A stretch of 64,000 bases of DNA from Flavobacteriales bacterium UBA1937 (GCA_002337005.1 DDFD01000073.1:21358-85357), one strand, 5' to 3'; shown: positions 25,575 to 33,780, counted from the stretch's first letter. Notes: generated from the sequence alone by a model not told the origin. Made by a program: numbers and translations.

Positions 25575-26918
25575 TTACTTCCATTTATTAGCGTCTTTTT
25601 CTTCTTTTTCCAAATATTTTTTAATTTGTCTTTCTTCCCAATCTTTACCAATTCCGAAAACTTGAAAAGCGTGTGCTGCCACACCAATTCCCCAACCTAA
25701 CATTGGCCAAAATGCCCAATAATATTCTGGAGAAGTCTTCCAATTGATAAAGAATAAAAACGGGATAAAAATACAATATGAGATTAGATTTCCGTAGAAA
25801 CCTTTCAGTTCTTCTACTCTTTTGGCAGCTTTTTCGTATGCCAATTGTTCTTCGGTTGGTGAATATGGACTCATAGCTTTTATTTTTTCTTTTAAAATAG
25901 GGAGTTTTACTCTGAAAAAATCTTCGGATTTTTCTACAAAAACATTTCTGTTGGTTAATAAATTATATCTGGATACAATATTTGCCAAGCCTACTCCGGT
26001 TGATTTATTAGGTAATTCTCTGGTTTGTAAATTATTTTCGATGATAAGATTTCCGTTTTCTACAAACATTTTGATATTCAAAGGTTTGGAAGACGTCGCA
26101 AAATTGTGTTTGATAGAATTTTCTAGCAATAATTGCAGAGAAAGTGGAACTACAAAACCTTTTTTGTCTTCGTCTGAAATGTTGAATTCAAAAGTTACAG
26201 CATCTTCAAACCGGGTTTTCAACAATTCACAATAGGTCTTTGCAAAATCTATTTCTTCTTCTACCGAAACCAATTCTTTGTCTTTTTGTTCGAGAACATA
26301 TCTGTAAATCTTTGACATTGAGTTGGTAAACTGTTGCGCTTGTTTCGGATTTTCTTCAATTAAAGAATCTAAAACATTCAAAGAATTGAATAAAAAATGC
26401 GGATCTAATTGGTTTTTAAGACTTTCGAATTGTGCGTTTGCCGATTTGGCGATGAGTTTTTGTTCTACTACTTCTTTTTTTGCGTTTTGTTTCATGGCGA
26501 GCATAAAACCTCTAGCGTGACCAATTGCAGCAATAAGAAGAGAAAAGTTGATAAAAAACCAATTGAGAAAATTAAGATCTCCGCTGAAGAATTTTTCTTG
26601 ACTTTTGCCTTGTATCAAAACGAAATTGATATAATTGCAAGCATAAACAAGAATGATATTGAGAAGCAAAGTTCCTACTACCGCAGCGATGGTTCTTTGT
26701 TTGGTTTGTTCTGTCCAAGAGAATTTAGAATCTAGATATTCGTTAAGATAGCTATTTCCTAACCCAATACAGAAGGTGTACATTGCAGAAATTAAAAAAT
26801 ATAATAGGTATCTCTGTATGGTTTTATCTCCGCCATCTATCATAAAAATAAAAACACTTATGATTAAATTGATATACAGTAGATTAAGTGCATTATTTTT
26901 TAATTTTTCTAGATTCAT
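25575..26918 (-). CDS. LytS-like sensor histidine kinase with a C-terminal 2TM domain
   Basis: 447 residues. Four N-terminal membrane helices (about 10-30, 36-56, 78-100, 118-140), then the His_kinase domain with phospho-acceptor His174 in DPHFLFNSLN, HATPase N-box LLENSIKHN (264-272) and G-box TGVGLANI (307-314). After the kinase core comes a complete 2TM domain (about 355-440) ending GKDWEERQIKKYL. The stand-alone 2TM genes beside it make an interaction through this domain likely (inference). It presumably phosphorylates the LytTR regulator of the operon. Confidence 0.95.
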   Translation of the reverse strand: MNLEKLKNNALNLLYINLIISVFIFMIDGGDKTIQRYLLYFLISAMYTFCIGLGNSYLNEYLDSKFSWTEQTKQRTIAAVVGTLLLNIILVYACNYINFVLIQGKSQEKFFSGDLNFLNWFFINFSLLIAAIGHARGFMLAMKQNAKKEVVEQKLIAKSANAQFESLKNQLDPHFLFNSLNVLDSLIEENPKQAQQFTNSMSKIYRYVLEQKDKELVSVEEEIDFAKTYCELLKTRFEDAVTFEFNISDEDKKGFVVPLSLQLLLENSIKHNFATSSKPLNIKMFVENGNLIIENNLQTRELPNKSTGVGLANIVSRYNLLTNRNVFVEKSEDFFRVKLPILKEKIKAMSPYSPTEEQLAYEKAAKRVEELKGFYGNLISYCIFIPFLFFINWKTSPEYYWAFWPMLGWGIGVAAHAFQVFGIGKDWEERQIKKYLEKEEKDANKWK

Positions 26919-26946
26919 TATTTCTAAATTATAGGATTTATGAAAA

Positions 26947-27234
26947 TTATTTGTTCATATATTCTTGGATTTTTCTTTCTTCCCAATTTCTGCCCATAAT
27001 AAAATCTGGTGCAAAAACAGATAAAGCATGAGCCAGTAATCCAAACCCCCAAAAAAGAGCGGTCATATAACCATCTGCATCTGCAAAACCCTTGCTAGAA
27101 TCTATGCTATTGGCAACAATGATAAAAAGGTTTACACAAATATAAACAATCGCGTGAATGTAAAAACCTTTTACTCTTTTTACTTTTCTTTGAGCCATTT
27201 CTAATTTGCTGTTTGGTGTGTTGTAAGTTTCCAT
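26947..27234 (-). CDS. 2TM domain protein, first gene of the LytS/LytTR operon
   Basis: 95 residues from ATG 27234 (METYNTPN); the longer frame would start upstream of the likely transcription start. Seen: helix AQRKVKRVKGFYIHA, membrane segments IVYICVNLFIIVA and MTALFWGFGLLAHA, then GRNWEERKIQEYMNK. It is 28 bp ahead of the kinase gene and follows operator/promoter 1, which marks it as the operon leader. Confidence 0.9.
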   Translation of the reverse strand: METYNTPNSKLEMAQRKVKRVKGFYIHAIVYICVNLFIIVANSIDSSKGFADADGYMTALFWGFGLLAHALSVFAPDFIMGRNWEERKIQEYMNK

Positions 27235-27294
27235 TTTTTTTAAGTTTTTAAAATTAATATTTTGTGATTGTGTAGATGTTTTAATTTCTTGATG

Positions 27295-27302
27295 TAAAGG
27301 TA
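27295..27302 (-). promoter_or_regulatory. -7 element of the 2TM/LytS/LytTR operon
   Basis: Minus-strand TACCTTTA, a TAnnTTTG-like box 60 bp upstream of ATG 27234 and 32 bp downstream of the nearest operator repeat. Confidence 0.75.
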
Positions 27303-27334
27303 TTGTAGTATAAGGTGTTTTCAAATTTTATATA

Positions 27335-27366
27335 ACCGAACGGTATTTTTTTTAGACTGAATGGTA
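27335..27366 (-). promoter_or_regulatory. LytTR-type operator 1
   Basis: Plus-strand reading ACCGAACGGTA (27335-27345) and ACTGAATGGTA (27356-27366), direct repeats 21 bp apart. On the gene strand the first is TACCGTTCGGT, which contains ACCGTTCGG, a full match to the general LytTR half-site pattern [TA][AC][CA]GTTN[AG][TG]. It serves the operon encoding the LytTR regulator itself. Confidence 0.8.
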
Positions 27367-27377
27367 AAAACTTGTTT

Positions 27378-28163
27378 CTATTTTAAAAATTCATTCACTT
27401 TATTAATGATTACATCAGGATTAATGATTAATGCATTGATGTGAGCACCACTGTATTCTAAGAAATATTTCGGTTCGGCAGCCGCTTCGAAAAGTTCTTT
27501 TCCTAAGGCATATGGAATATCTTTATCTTCTTTGCTATGAATTAAAATTTTAGGAACCGAAACCAGTTTTATATCTTCTTTAGCAGAATAGGGCGCAATT
27601 AAATATTTCTGAATGACCTCTTTAGCTTCTGGTTTATAACTGCAAGCTAAATCTGTAATAGATGTAAAAGCTCCGTCTAGAATAAGCATAGAAATATCTT
27701 TCGTATTTTCTTTAGCTAAATGTGTGGCAATTTGTGTTCCCATAGATTGTCCATAAATAATAATTTTGGTGTTTTTGATTTCTTTTCTGTCTTTTAGATA
27801 ATTAAAAAATTGCTGTCCGTCTTTAGCAATATTAAGATGAGTAGGTGTTCCAGAAGATTTTCCATAACCTCTGAAATCTACCATTATCACTTGATAGTTG
27901 GCATTAAGAAAAGGAGTTGCCATTTTTTGGAAATAAGTAACGTTTCCGCCAGCTCCGTGTAAAAATACCAACGTAGCTTTAGGATTTTCCTTTTTGAAAA
28001 AAATACCTGTGATAGAATCTTGTTCTGCTTTTAAAGTAAATTCTTCGTGAGGAAGGCTGATAGGATTGATGGTTTTATTTGGGAAATAAAATTTATCATC
28101 CATTTGTGCATTTGCAAATTGTAAGAAGAAAGTAGTGATGAGTAATAATAGTTTTGTTTTCAT
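27378..28163 (-). CDS. Exported alpha/beta hydrolase
   Basis: 261 residues with a signal peptide (LLITTFFLQFANAQ). A serine hydrolase: oxyanion FLHGAGGN, nucleophile elbow IYGQSMGTQ (GQSMG), a late Asp (HSKEDKDIP) and His (SGAHINAL). Predicted periplasmic or surface esterase/lipase; substrate not readable. It has its own LytTR-type operator and -7 box, so it is a predicted regulon member. Its stop is 12 bp from operator 1 of the next operon. Confidence 0.9.
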   Translation of the reverse strand: MKTKLLLLITTFFLQFANAQMDDKFYFPNKTINPISLPHEEFTLKAEQDSITGIFFKKENPKATLVFLHGAGGNVTYFQKMATPFLNANYQVIMVDFRGYGKSSGTPTHLNIAKDGQQFFNYLKDRKEIKNTKIIIYGQSMGTQIATHLAKENTKDISMLILDGAFTSITDLACSYKPEAKEVIQKYLIAPYSAKEDIKLVSVPKILIHSKEDKDIPYALGKELFEAAAEPKYFLEYSGAHINALIINPDVIINKVNEFLK

Positions 28164-28223
28164 AATTTTTAAATTTTAAAGATTGTTTCTTGATTTTTAG
28201 TAATTGTTTAAATTTCTTTGATG

Positions 28224-28231
28224 TAAAGGTA
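28224..28231 (-). promoter_or_regulatory. -7 element of the exported hydrolase gene
   Basis: Minus-strand TACCTTTA, 32 bp downstream of operator 2, about 60 bp before the ATG. Confidence 0.75.
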
Positions 28232-28263
28232 TTGCAGCAGAGTAAGTCTCCCAATTATATATA

Positions 28264-28295
28264 ACCGAACGGTAACTTTTTTGTACCGAACTGTA
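28264..28295 (-). promoter_or_regulatory. LytTR-type operator 2
   Basis: Plus-strand ACCGAACGGTA (28264-28274) and ACCGAACTGTA (28285-28295), 21 bp apart. On the gene strand both half-sites (ACCGTTCGG, ACAGTTCGG) match the general LytTR pattern. Confidence 0.8.
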
Positions 28296-28301
28296 TTTTC
28301 A

Positions 28302-28358
28302 AGGGTTCCCCTCTTTCAGAGGGGTGGCTGAGCGAAGCGAAGTCGGGGTGTCAAAAAA
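28302..28358. repeat. ACCCC/GGGG two-hairpin dispersed element, copy 2 (reverse)
   Basis: AGGGTTCCCCTCTTTCAGAG, then a GGGGTGGCTGAGCG... arm and GGGGTGTCAAAAAA. Over about 57 bp it reads identical to the copy at 35704. Confidence 0.85.
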
Positions 28359-28392
28359 AACCCTTTCTGCGTTTGGAACGCAAAAAGGGTTG
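28359..28392 (-). terminator. Terminator of the exported TPR-like gene
   Basis: AACCCTTT...AAAGGGTT with inner GCGTT/AACGC pairing, and an eight-T run on the minus strand; about 20 bp after the stop of the gene at 28414. Confidence 0.8.
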
Positions 28393-28413
28393 TAAAAAAA
28401 TCTAATTGATAGT

Positions 28414-29070
28414 TTATTTTGCCTGAGAGATAAAATAATTCGCTTCGCCTTGTCCCCAATTTGGGTCAACAGAAGATTTTATTTTGTAGGTTTTGAATTG
28501 TTCTAAAGCTTTCTTGAAAAGTTCAATTCCTTTGGTTTTACTTCCCCCGAATTGTTCTGGAGTGTAATATAAATCTTCGGCTTCTAAAATAGAAATTCTA
28601 GGATTTTCTGGATCTAGTTTTTTGGCTTCGTTTAGAGCAACCTGTGCAGCTTGACCTTCGGTTTGCCATCTTTCCATAGGATTTACCATCATTTTCAATC
28701 CGTGGTTCATTTTTTTCAAAAGAAAAATTTCTGCGTTATTTGGCGAAAGCGCTTCAGCTTTATCAATGTAATTTTGAGCTTCTTTTGCTATATCATCTAA
28801 TTGAGCTACTTGATCTTTTTGCATAAGCTCTCTTCCTTTTTTGATGATAGAAAGAGCGGCATAATAATACGGTTGCCAAAGTGTTTTTTCTTTGTTGCCA
28901 ATTCTTGCAAAATCATTGGCTTGAGCGGTGTAATCATCAGGTTTAGCTTTTGGCATTTCAATGGTTTGAACCTTCGGTAACATTGCTTTTTCGTAAGCAG
29001 TTTGTGCAAAGCTGTAAGTTGCTGTAAATGTGATTGCAAGGGCTAAAATTGTTTTTTGTAAAGTTTTCAT
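28414..29070 (-). CDS. Exported TPR-like protein
   Basis: 218 residues with a signal peptide ending TYSFAQ. The mature protein is helical, with TPR-like spacing (ALSPNNAEIFLL, LDPENPRISILEAEDLYY, GIELFKKALEQF). Expected in the periplasm, binding proteins or peptides; no enzyme motif. It has its own LytTR-type operator and TATCTTTG box and a strong terminator, so it is a single-gene member of the predicted regulon. Confidence 0.85.
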   Translation of the reverse strand: MKTLQKTILALAITFTATYSFAQTAYEKAMLPKVQTIEMPKAKPDDYTAQANDFARIGNKEKTLWQPYYYAALSIIKKGRELMQKDQVAQLDDIAKEAQNYIDKAEALSPNNAEIFLLKKMNHGLKMMVNPMERWQTEGQAAQVALNEAKKLDPENPRISILEAEDLYYTPEQFGGSKTKGIELFKKALEQFKTYKIKSSVDPNWGQGEANYFISQAK

Positions 29071-29105
29071 ATTAAATATTTTTTATTTGTTTAAATTTTA
29101 TGGTT

Positions 29106-29113
29106 CAAAGATA
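29106..29113 (-). promoter_or_regulatory. -7 element of the exported TPR-like gene
   Basis: Minus-strand TATCTTTG, a perfect TAnnTTTG box, 32 bp downstream of operator 3 and 35 bp before the ATG. Confidence 0.8.
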
Positions 29114-29145
29114 TGTTGATAGTTGTGTTTTTAAAATTTTAGTTC

Positions 29146-29177
29146 ACCGAACGGTCGTTTTTCTTGACTGAATTGTT
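29146..29177 (-). promoter_or_regulatory. LytTR-type operator 3
   Basis: Plus-strand ACCGAACGGTC (29146-29156) and ACTGAATTGTT (29167-29177), 21 bp apart. The proximal repeat is near-perfect, the distal one degenerate, as in operators 1 and 4. Confidence 0.78.
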
Positions 29178-29180
29178 TTT

Positions 29181-29245
29181 ACTACCCCGTCAAAATTTTC
29201 TTTTTGGAAAATTTTGCCACCCCTTCTACAGAAGGGGAATTTTTA
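29181..29245. repeat. ACCCC/GGGG two-hairpin dispersed element, copy 3
   Basis: ACTACCCCGTC, arms CAAAATTTTC/GAAAATTTTG with a shorter loop than copy 1, then GCCACCCC-TTCTACAGAA-GGGG and AATTTTT. Located between the TonB receptor stop and operator 3. Confidence 0.8.
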
Positions 29246-29253
29246 CAGGCTAC

Positions 29254-31467
29254 TTATAAATTATTATTAATCGCTTCTTGTGTTTTATCTGTTCCAAAGC
29301 TGATAAACCAACCTACAAAAACAAAGGTATTAACTGGTGGTTTTATGGCAGAAGAACGCATTCCGTCACTAGAAAAATTATAACCATAAATGTTTTTAGT
29401 TCCTAAAACATTGTTGATAGCCAAGACAAAAACCGAGAAAGATTTTGCATCTTTTTTACCTATACTTGGCACGTAATTTACACTGAAATTCAATACGTTG
29501 TAATCTTTTACTTGTCCTTGGTTTTTAAGAACGGTATTTCCGTTTTCTTCTACAAAATTGTAATAAGGTCTTCCAGAATTGTAGTTGTAAGAAAGATTAA
29601 ACCCAGTTTTCCATTCTGTGATAAATTTTTTAGCAACGATAGAAACGGTGTGTTTTGCAGCAAAATTAGGGAAGAGAGGCTGGTTGTAGTTCAAATATTC
29701 TCTTTTAGAATCTAGATATGAGTAAGAAATCCAATAATCAATATTTTTTAAAGTTTTTTTATCTCTCCAGAAAAGCTCAATTCCTTTTGCGTAACCGCTT
29801 CCGTTGTTATTAATTGCCACAGGTCTGTATAGATTGGTAGAGGTTTTTAGTAAATCTTCATATTTTTTGTAAAAAGTTTCTAATCTTAGACTTCTTCCTT
29901 CTACGTTTCTTTGAACTTGAAAAATATAATGATCAGCTCTTTGATAATTTGGGTTATAGTTGGCATCAAAATATTTACTTTCTGGATTTTGGTAAAAAAT
30001 ACCATAAGCTAGTGAACCTGTCCATTCTTTTGAAATTCTGTAACCTAAAGCAAATCTCGGGGAGAAATTCCATTGTTTGATGGCGTCTGAATGTTCTGCT
30101 CTTGCACCTACTTGAACAGATAAATTATTATTGATTCCTAGATTAGTCTCTGCAAACAATGAGGTGATTTTGTCTTTGAAAATATAATTATCATTGGCAA
30201 TAGAAACCCACGTTTTCTCATTAGAGTCATTAAATTCTACACCAGCCTTAATGTTAGAGATTTTATATAATTTTCTTTCGATTACTGCTTTTGCGTTGAA
30301 ATAGTTTCCTTTAGAATCTAAGTCATAATTAAAAACACCTGAACCATTTTTTTCATTTTTAAAGTTCAAAATGTTTTGATTAAAGGTGTAAGAAGTACCT
30401 AAACTTAGCGTGTATTTTCCAAATTTTTCTCTGTAAGAAAGCGAATGAAAGGTGTTTTTACCTTTTTGATTAATTTTATTGGTATCCGCATAATCTTCTA
30501 GACTCGGCATTGCCAATTTCATAGAACTGCCATCATAACTACCATAATATTTTATAAATCCGCCGCCTTTTGTTTTAATTCTAAAATTTCCGTTACCACC
30601 AATACTTTGTGGAGCTTTTTCGAAATCTGTATTAAAATTAAGAATTTTTTGCATCAATTCTAAGTTAGAATATCCTAAAGAAGCACCAAAAGAATGTGTG
30701 CGCTCTTTATTAACCTGCTGAATGGTACCACTTGCAAAAATGGGAGAAATTCCAAAATCTGCAGAATTTCTTTCTGGCAAATCGATACTTTCTAAAGCTA
30801 AAATTCCTGATAATGCTTGTCCGTACAGAGCAGAATATCCACCACTAGAAAAAACATTTCCTTTAAAAAGAGTAGTGTTCAGTCTATCCATTGCTTTAAT
30901 TCCCGGAACAGAATTGCCAAAGTAATTATTGACCAAATTTCCATCCATAAAAAATTTGGTTTCTGTTCCTGTTCCTCCTCTCACAAAAAGACCTTCAGAT
31001 TCTCCTACTTTTTGAACGCCTGGTTGTGTTTCTAAAAATGAGGTGATTTGAGCATTAGAACCAGCGGTAGTGAGAACATCCATTGGTGTGAAAAGCGCTG
31101 AAGCACGTTTTTTATCACTGGATTCCATACTTCCTGCGGAAATAACGACAGCATCTATTTCGTTCACCGATTCTTTTAGTTCAGCATTTATTACTATATT
31201 TTTATTCTCTAAAATAATATCTTTTTCTATTTCTATAAATTTAGGATGAGAGAAAACCAATGTTTGATTTCCTTTTTCTGATGTTTCGAATTTGTAGTTT
31301 CCGGCATCATCTGTGGTAGCTCCATCATAGGTGTTCTTCAAAGTTACAGAAACTTCTTTTAGCGGTTTTCCGTGCTTTCCTATAACTTTCCCAGAAATGG
31401 TGATTTGTGAAAATAAAGTTAGAGATAAGATAAAAGTAAAAGCAAAGGTTAAAATACGAGTTTGCAT
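29254..31467 (-). CDS. TonB-dependent outer-membrane receptor
   Basis: 737 residues from ATG 31467 (MQTRILTFAF); the longer frame adds eight residues over the leader. Signal peptide, then a CarboxypepD_reg-like domain (about 20-100; ISGKVIGKHGKPLKEVSVTL), plug domain (about 110-230; SFLETQPGVQKVGESEGLFVRGG cut into its usual motifs), and a 22-strand-type barrel to the C-terminus. It imports an unknown ligand with TonB/ExbBD energy. No SusD partner is next to it, so a glycan role is not implied. It carries LytTR-type operator 4 and is the likely main target of the regulon. Confidence 0.93.
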   Translation of the reverse strand: MQTRILTFAFTFILSLTLFSQITISGKVIGKHGKPLKEVSVTLKNTYDGATTDDAGNYKFETSEKGNQTLVFSHPKFIEIEKDIILENKNIVINAELKESVNEIDAVVISAGSMESSDKKRASALFTPMDVLTTAGSNAQITSFLETQPGVQKVGESEGLFVRGGTGTETKFFMDGNLVNNYFGNSVPGIKAMDRLNTTLFKGNVFSSGGYSALYGQALSGILALESIDLPERNSADFGISPIFASGTIQQVNKERTHSFGASLGYSNLELMQKILNFNTDFEKAPQSIGGNGNFRIKTKGGGFIKYYGSYDGSSMKLAMPSLEDYADTNKINQKGKNTFHSLSYREKFGKYTLSLGTSYTFNQNILNFKNEKNGSGVFNYDLDSKGNYFNAKAVIERKLYKISNIKAGVEFNDSNEKTWVSIANDNYIFKDKITSLFAETNLGINNNLSVQVGARAEHSDAIKQWNFSPRFALGYRISKEWTGSLAYGIFYQNPESKYFDANYNPNYQRADHYIFQVQRNVEGRSLRLETFYKKYEDLLKTSTNLYRPVAINNNGSGYAKGIELFWRDKKTLKNIDYWISYSYLDSKREYLNYNQPLFPNFAAKHTVSIVAKKFITEWKTGFNLSYNYNSGRPYYNFVEENGNTVLKNQGQVKDYNVLNFSVNYVPSIGKKDAKSFSVFVLAINNVLGTKNIYGYNFSSDGMRSSAIKPPVNTFVFVGWFISFGTDKTQEAINNNL

Positions 31468-31488
31468 AATTGTTTGTTTTTGATGGAG

Positions 31489-31496
31489 CAAAGGTA
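31489..31496 (-). promoter_or_regulatory. -7 element of the TonB receptor gene
   Basis: Minus-strand TACCTTTG, a perfect TAnnTTTG box, 32 bp downstream of operator 4 and about 21 bp before ATG 31467. It lies across the alternative upstream start, which supports the shorter protein. Confidence 0.85.
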
Positions 31497-31528
31497 TTTT
31501 AGCTTCATTTTGAAATGAAATAAGTTTT

Positions 31529-31560
31529 ACCGAACCGTAAAAAATAGAAACCGAATGGTA
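31529..31560 (-). promoter_or_regulatory. LytTR-type operator 4
   Basis: Plus-strand ACCGAACCGTA (31529-31539) and ACCGAATGGTA (31550-31560), 21 bp apart, in the same position relative to the -7 box as the other three operators. Confidence 0.8.
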
Positions 31561-31574
31561 ATTTTTTGATTTTT

Positions 31575-31631
31575 TTTAACACCCCGACTTCGCTTTGCTC
31601 AGCCACCCCTCTGAAAGAGGGGAATTCTTCT
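31575..31631. repeat. ACCCC/GGGG two-hairpin dispersed element, copy 4
   Basis: TTTTTAACACCCCGACTTCG, AGCCACCCCTCTGAAAGAGG, GGAATTCTTCT; differs at only a few places from the reverse complement of copies 2 and 5. Confidence 0.8.
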
Positions 31632-31733
31632 AATCAATTTTAGAACGAAGGATAATTTAATTTTCAGAGGTCACAAGATAACTTCATATCTTCAAATTCT
31701 AGTTTTAAAAGGTTTTTCAGTTGTTTTTTTAAA

Positions 31734-31797
31734 CTGATTCAGCAGATGAATGGATGCTGAATTTTATATCTGCAAAATCGGCTCAATCAGCGAGAGA
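31734..31797. repeat. CAGCGAGAGA inverted-repeat element, copy 2
   Basis: CTGATTCAGCAGATG at the left and TCGGCTCAATCAGCGAGAGA at the right, with ATATCTGCAAAATC inside; related to 13175-13252. It lies in the 368-bp gap between the TonB receptor and the AraC gene, which otherwise holds operator 4 and element copy 4. Confidence 0.5.
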
Positions 31798-31859
31798 TTA
31801 AAGTTTTTTTGATAGGTAATTAAGTTACGACTTCTGTTAATTTTTTAAAATTCAGTTTT

Positions 31860-32765
31860 CTAAAGTATCGGAATACAAAAATCTACGTTGCATTTTTTTT
31901 CAGGATGTTCTTGGTAATTATTATGGTAAATTTCATAAGGATTGGTTCTTCTGTATTGATAACCGTTTTCATTCATCCATAGAAAAAGACCTTGCCAAGC
32001 TTTTTCAAATTCCTGAATGCCAATAAAGAAGCTTCCTACGATGTATTTTCCTTTTGGCAGAGTCTCAGCAAATATTTCTCCTTCATTTTTAATAGGCTCA
32101 TCAAGTAACATACATGCATGAATTCTCACTTTATCTGGTGCAGTTACCTTGAAACTATCGTGATATACAGAAATCATTTTCACGTTTTCTCTTGGGAAAA
32201 TATTTTTAGAAATTGCCCAAGAAATTAATTTATGATAAGCTTTTTCCACATTCTGTATGCCTATGCTCAGTACAGATGCTATGTGCATTTCGGGCATTTC
32301 TTTTACCTCAATTTTTGCGTTGGTTTCCATAAAATTTTTCATTTGATTAAGGTGGTAAAGATATTGCTGAAAAACGACTTCTTTTTGTCCGTTATTGCTA
32401 TTAATTGGTAAAATCTTGCTGAATTTTTCGGGCGTATTTTTCCTAAAAACAGAAGGGGAAACACCGAAATGTTTTTTAAAAATCTTGCTAAAAGTAGAAT
32501 GGCTTTTGAAGCCAACTTCTGAGAAAATATCTTCTATAGATTTCTGTTTTTGATGAGAAAGCATCATCGCAGATTTTTCTAATCTTTTTCTGGTGATGTA
32601 TTCTTGCAAGGTTTCGCCGATGATTCCTCGGAAAATTCTATGAAAATGAAATGCAGAATAAGCGCCAATTTCTGCTAGTTTTTCTAGAGAAAGATCGTCT
32701 TGTAAATTTTGATCAATATGATTTAAAACTTTTCTTATTCTTTTTAAATGTTCTTCGGAAGTCAA
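31860..32765 (-). CDS. AraC-family regulator with GyrI-like effector domain
   Basis: 301 residues. The AraC helix-turn-helix pair is N-terminal (about 8-105; LEKLAEIGAYSAFHFHRIFR and the second helix HSTFSKIFKKHFGVSP), followed after a linker by a GyrI-like ligand-binding domain (about 150-301; KEMPEMHIASVLSIGIQN, LPKGKYIVGSFFIG). This is the Rob/SoxS-like plan used to sense small hydrophobic molecules or toxins. Monocistronic; not preceded by a LytTR-type operator. Confidence 0.92.
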   Translation of the reverse strand: MTSEEHLKRIRKVLNHIDQNLQDDLSLEKLAEIGAYSAFHFHRIFRGIIGETLQEYITRKRLEKSAMMLSHQKQKSIEDIFSEVGFKSHSTFSKIFKKHFGVSPSVFRKNTPEKFSKILPINSNNGQKEVVFQQYLYHLNQMKNFMETNAKIEVKEMPEMHIASVLSIGIQNVEKAYHKLISWAISKNIFPRENVKMISVYHDSFKVTAPDKVRIHACMLLDEPIKNEGEIFAETLPKGKYIVGSFFIGIQEFEKAWQGLFLWMNENGYQYRRTNPYEIYHNNYQEHPEKKCNVDFCIPIL

Positions 32766-32831
32766 TTTTTTGTTTTTTACAAATATATAAGTTCTTTCTA
32801 TTCAAAAATGGTCTAATCTTGCGAAAAATAA

Positions 32832-32856
32832 AAGCTCGAGAATAGTTCTCGAGCTT
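32832..32856 (-). terminator. Terminator of the GLPGLI gene
   Basis: Perfect 11-bp stem AAGCTCGAGAA-TAG-TTCTCGAGCTT with a T-rich tail on the minus strand, between the GLPGLI stop and the AraC start. Confidence 0.85.
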
Positions 32857-32892
32857 CCACAAAAATTTAGTTTGATATGAAGAAAGTGAATT

Positions 32893-33780
32893 TTATTTTT
32901 TAGTTTTTGGTTGAGGTAATTCTATGGTATTATCTGTGGCAGCATAGAAATCTTTCAACATTTTTTCTTGGTCTTTTAACATTTCGCCTACAGTTTTATC
33001 ACTACCGGGCATTTTTACACTTAATCTATCCTGAGGAATCTGTCCTCTAATTGATGCTAAAGGATCTTTTTTATATGTTTCGAAAGACGATTCAAACTTA
33101 TCTCTAGAGATTACATTAATGTCATTTTTACCTCCAAATTGAGCCTGAAGTTTTTCGCTGTAAGAATATTCTTCAAATTCTTTTAGTTTTTTATTAGCAG
33201 TAAGAACCCAAGAATAATTTTTATCAGCATCTTCTATTTTTACAATTAGACCTGGTAAACCAGAGAATTTATAAGGGCCATCAGGAAAAGGAATGGCTTC
33301 TGTAAACCAAGCCGTCCATTTTCTGCCGCCAAATTCTGTAGTTGCTTTTTGAGCTTCATAATCTCCAATTTTTTGTTTTTCGTTGGTGATTTGCCAGTTA
33401 AATTTTGGCTCTTCCTCGTATCCAAAAACAGAATTTAGCATTCTTTCGTTGAAGTTAACCTTCATACTAGGATATTCTTTGATTACCTTAAAAGCAAATT
33501 TTGGTTGTTGGAAAGATTTAGAAATATCCTTAAACATACCTGCTTTCATCATTTTATCTACTTCTATTTTAATGAGAGAATCTTGTGATACAGTAAGATA
33601 ATCTTTATAGATAGACTTTTTATCCGAAATGTCTAGTATAGCAACCGCTTTTTGTAAAGAATCTACTTTTTGTTTTGGTTTGTAAGTCAATTCGTAGAAA
33701 AATCGATTGGCAGTAGTTTGTGCACTGGCAAACGCCACTAAAAATAATAAAGCAAAGCTTAAAGATTTATACAATTTCAT
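32893..33780 (-). CDS. GLPGLI family exported protein
   Basis: 295 residues with a signal peptide ending AFASAQ. The family-naming motif is seen as KFSGLPGLIVKIED in the centre, preceded by TTEFGGRKWTAWFTEAIPFPDGPY. GLPGLI proteins are Bacteroidetes-specific, periplasmic or surface, of unknown function, and often lie beside TonB-dependent receptors; here the nearest is 1.4 kb away across the AraC gene. Divergent from the DUF885 lipoprotein. Confidence 0.92.
   Translation of the reverse strand: MKLYKSLSFALLFLVAFASAQTTANRFFYELTYKPKQKVDSLQKAVAILDISDKKSIYKDYLTVSQDSLIKIEVDKMMKAGMFKDISKSFQQPKFAFKVIKEYPSMKVNFNERMLNSVFGYEEEPKFNWQITNEKQKIGDYEAQKATTEFGGRKWTAWFTEAIPFPDGPYKFSGLPGLIVKIEDADKNYSWVLTANKKLKEFEEYSYSEKLQAQFGGKNDINVISRDKFESSFETYKKDPLASIRGQIPQDRLSVKMPGSDKTVGEMLKDQEKMLKDFYAATDNTIELPQPKTKK

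Noticed and set aside
25505..25687. N-terminal extension of the 2TM protein at 25205
   Set aside because: It overlaps the kinase gene end and a REP-like repeat; the conserved part starts at ATG 25504.
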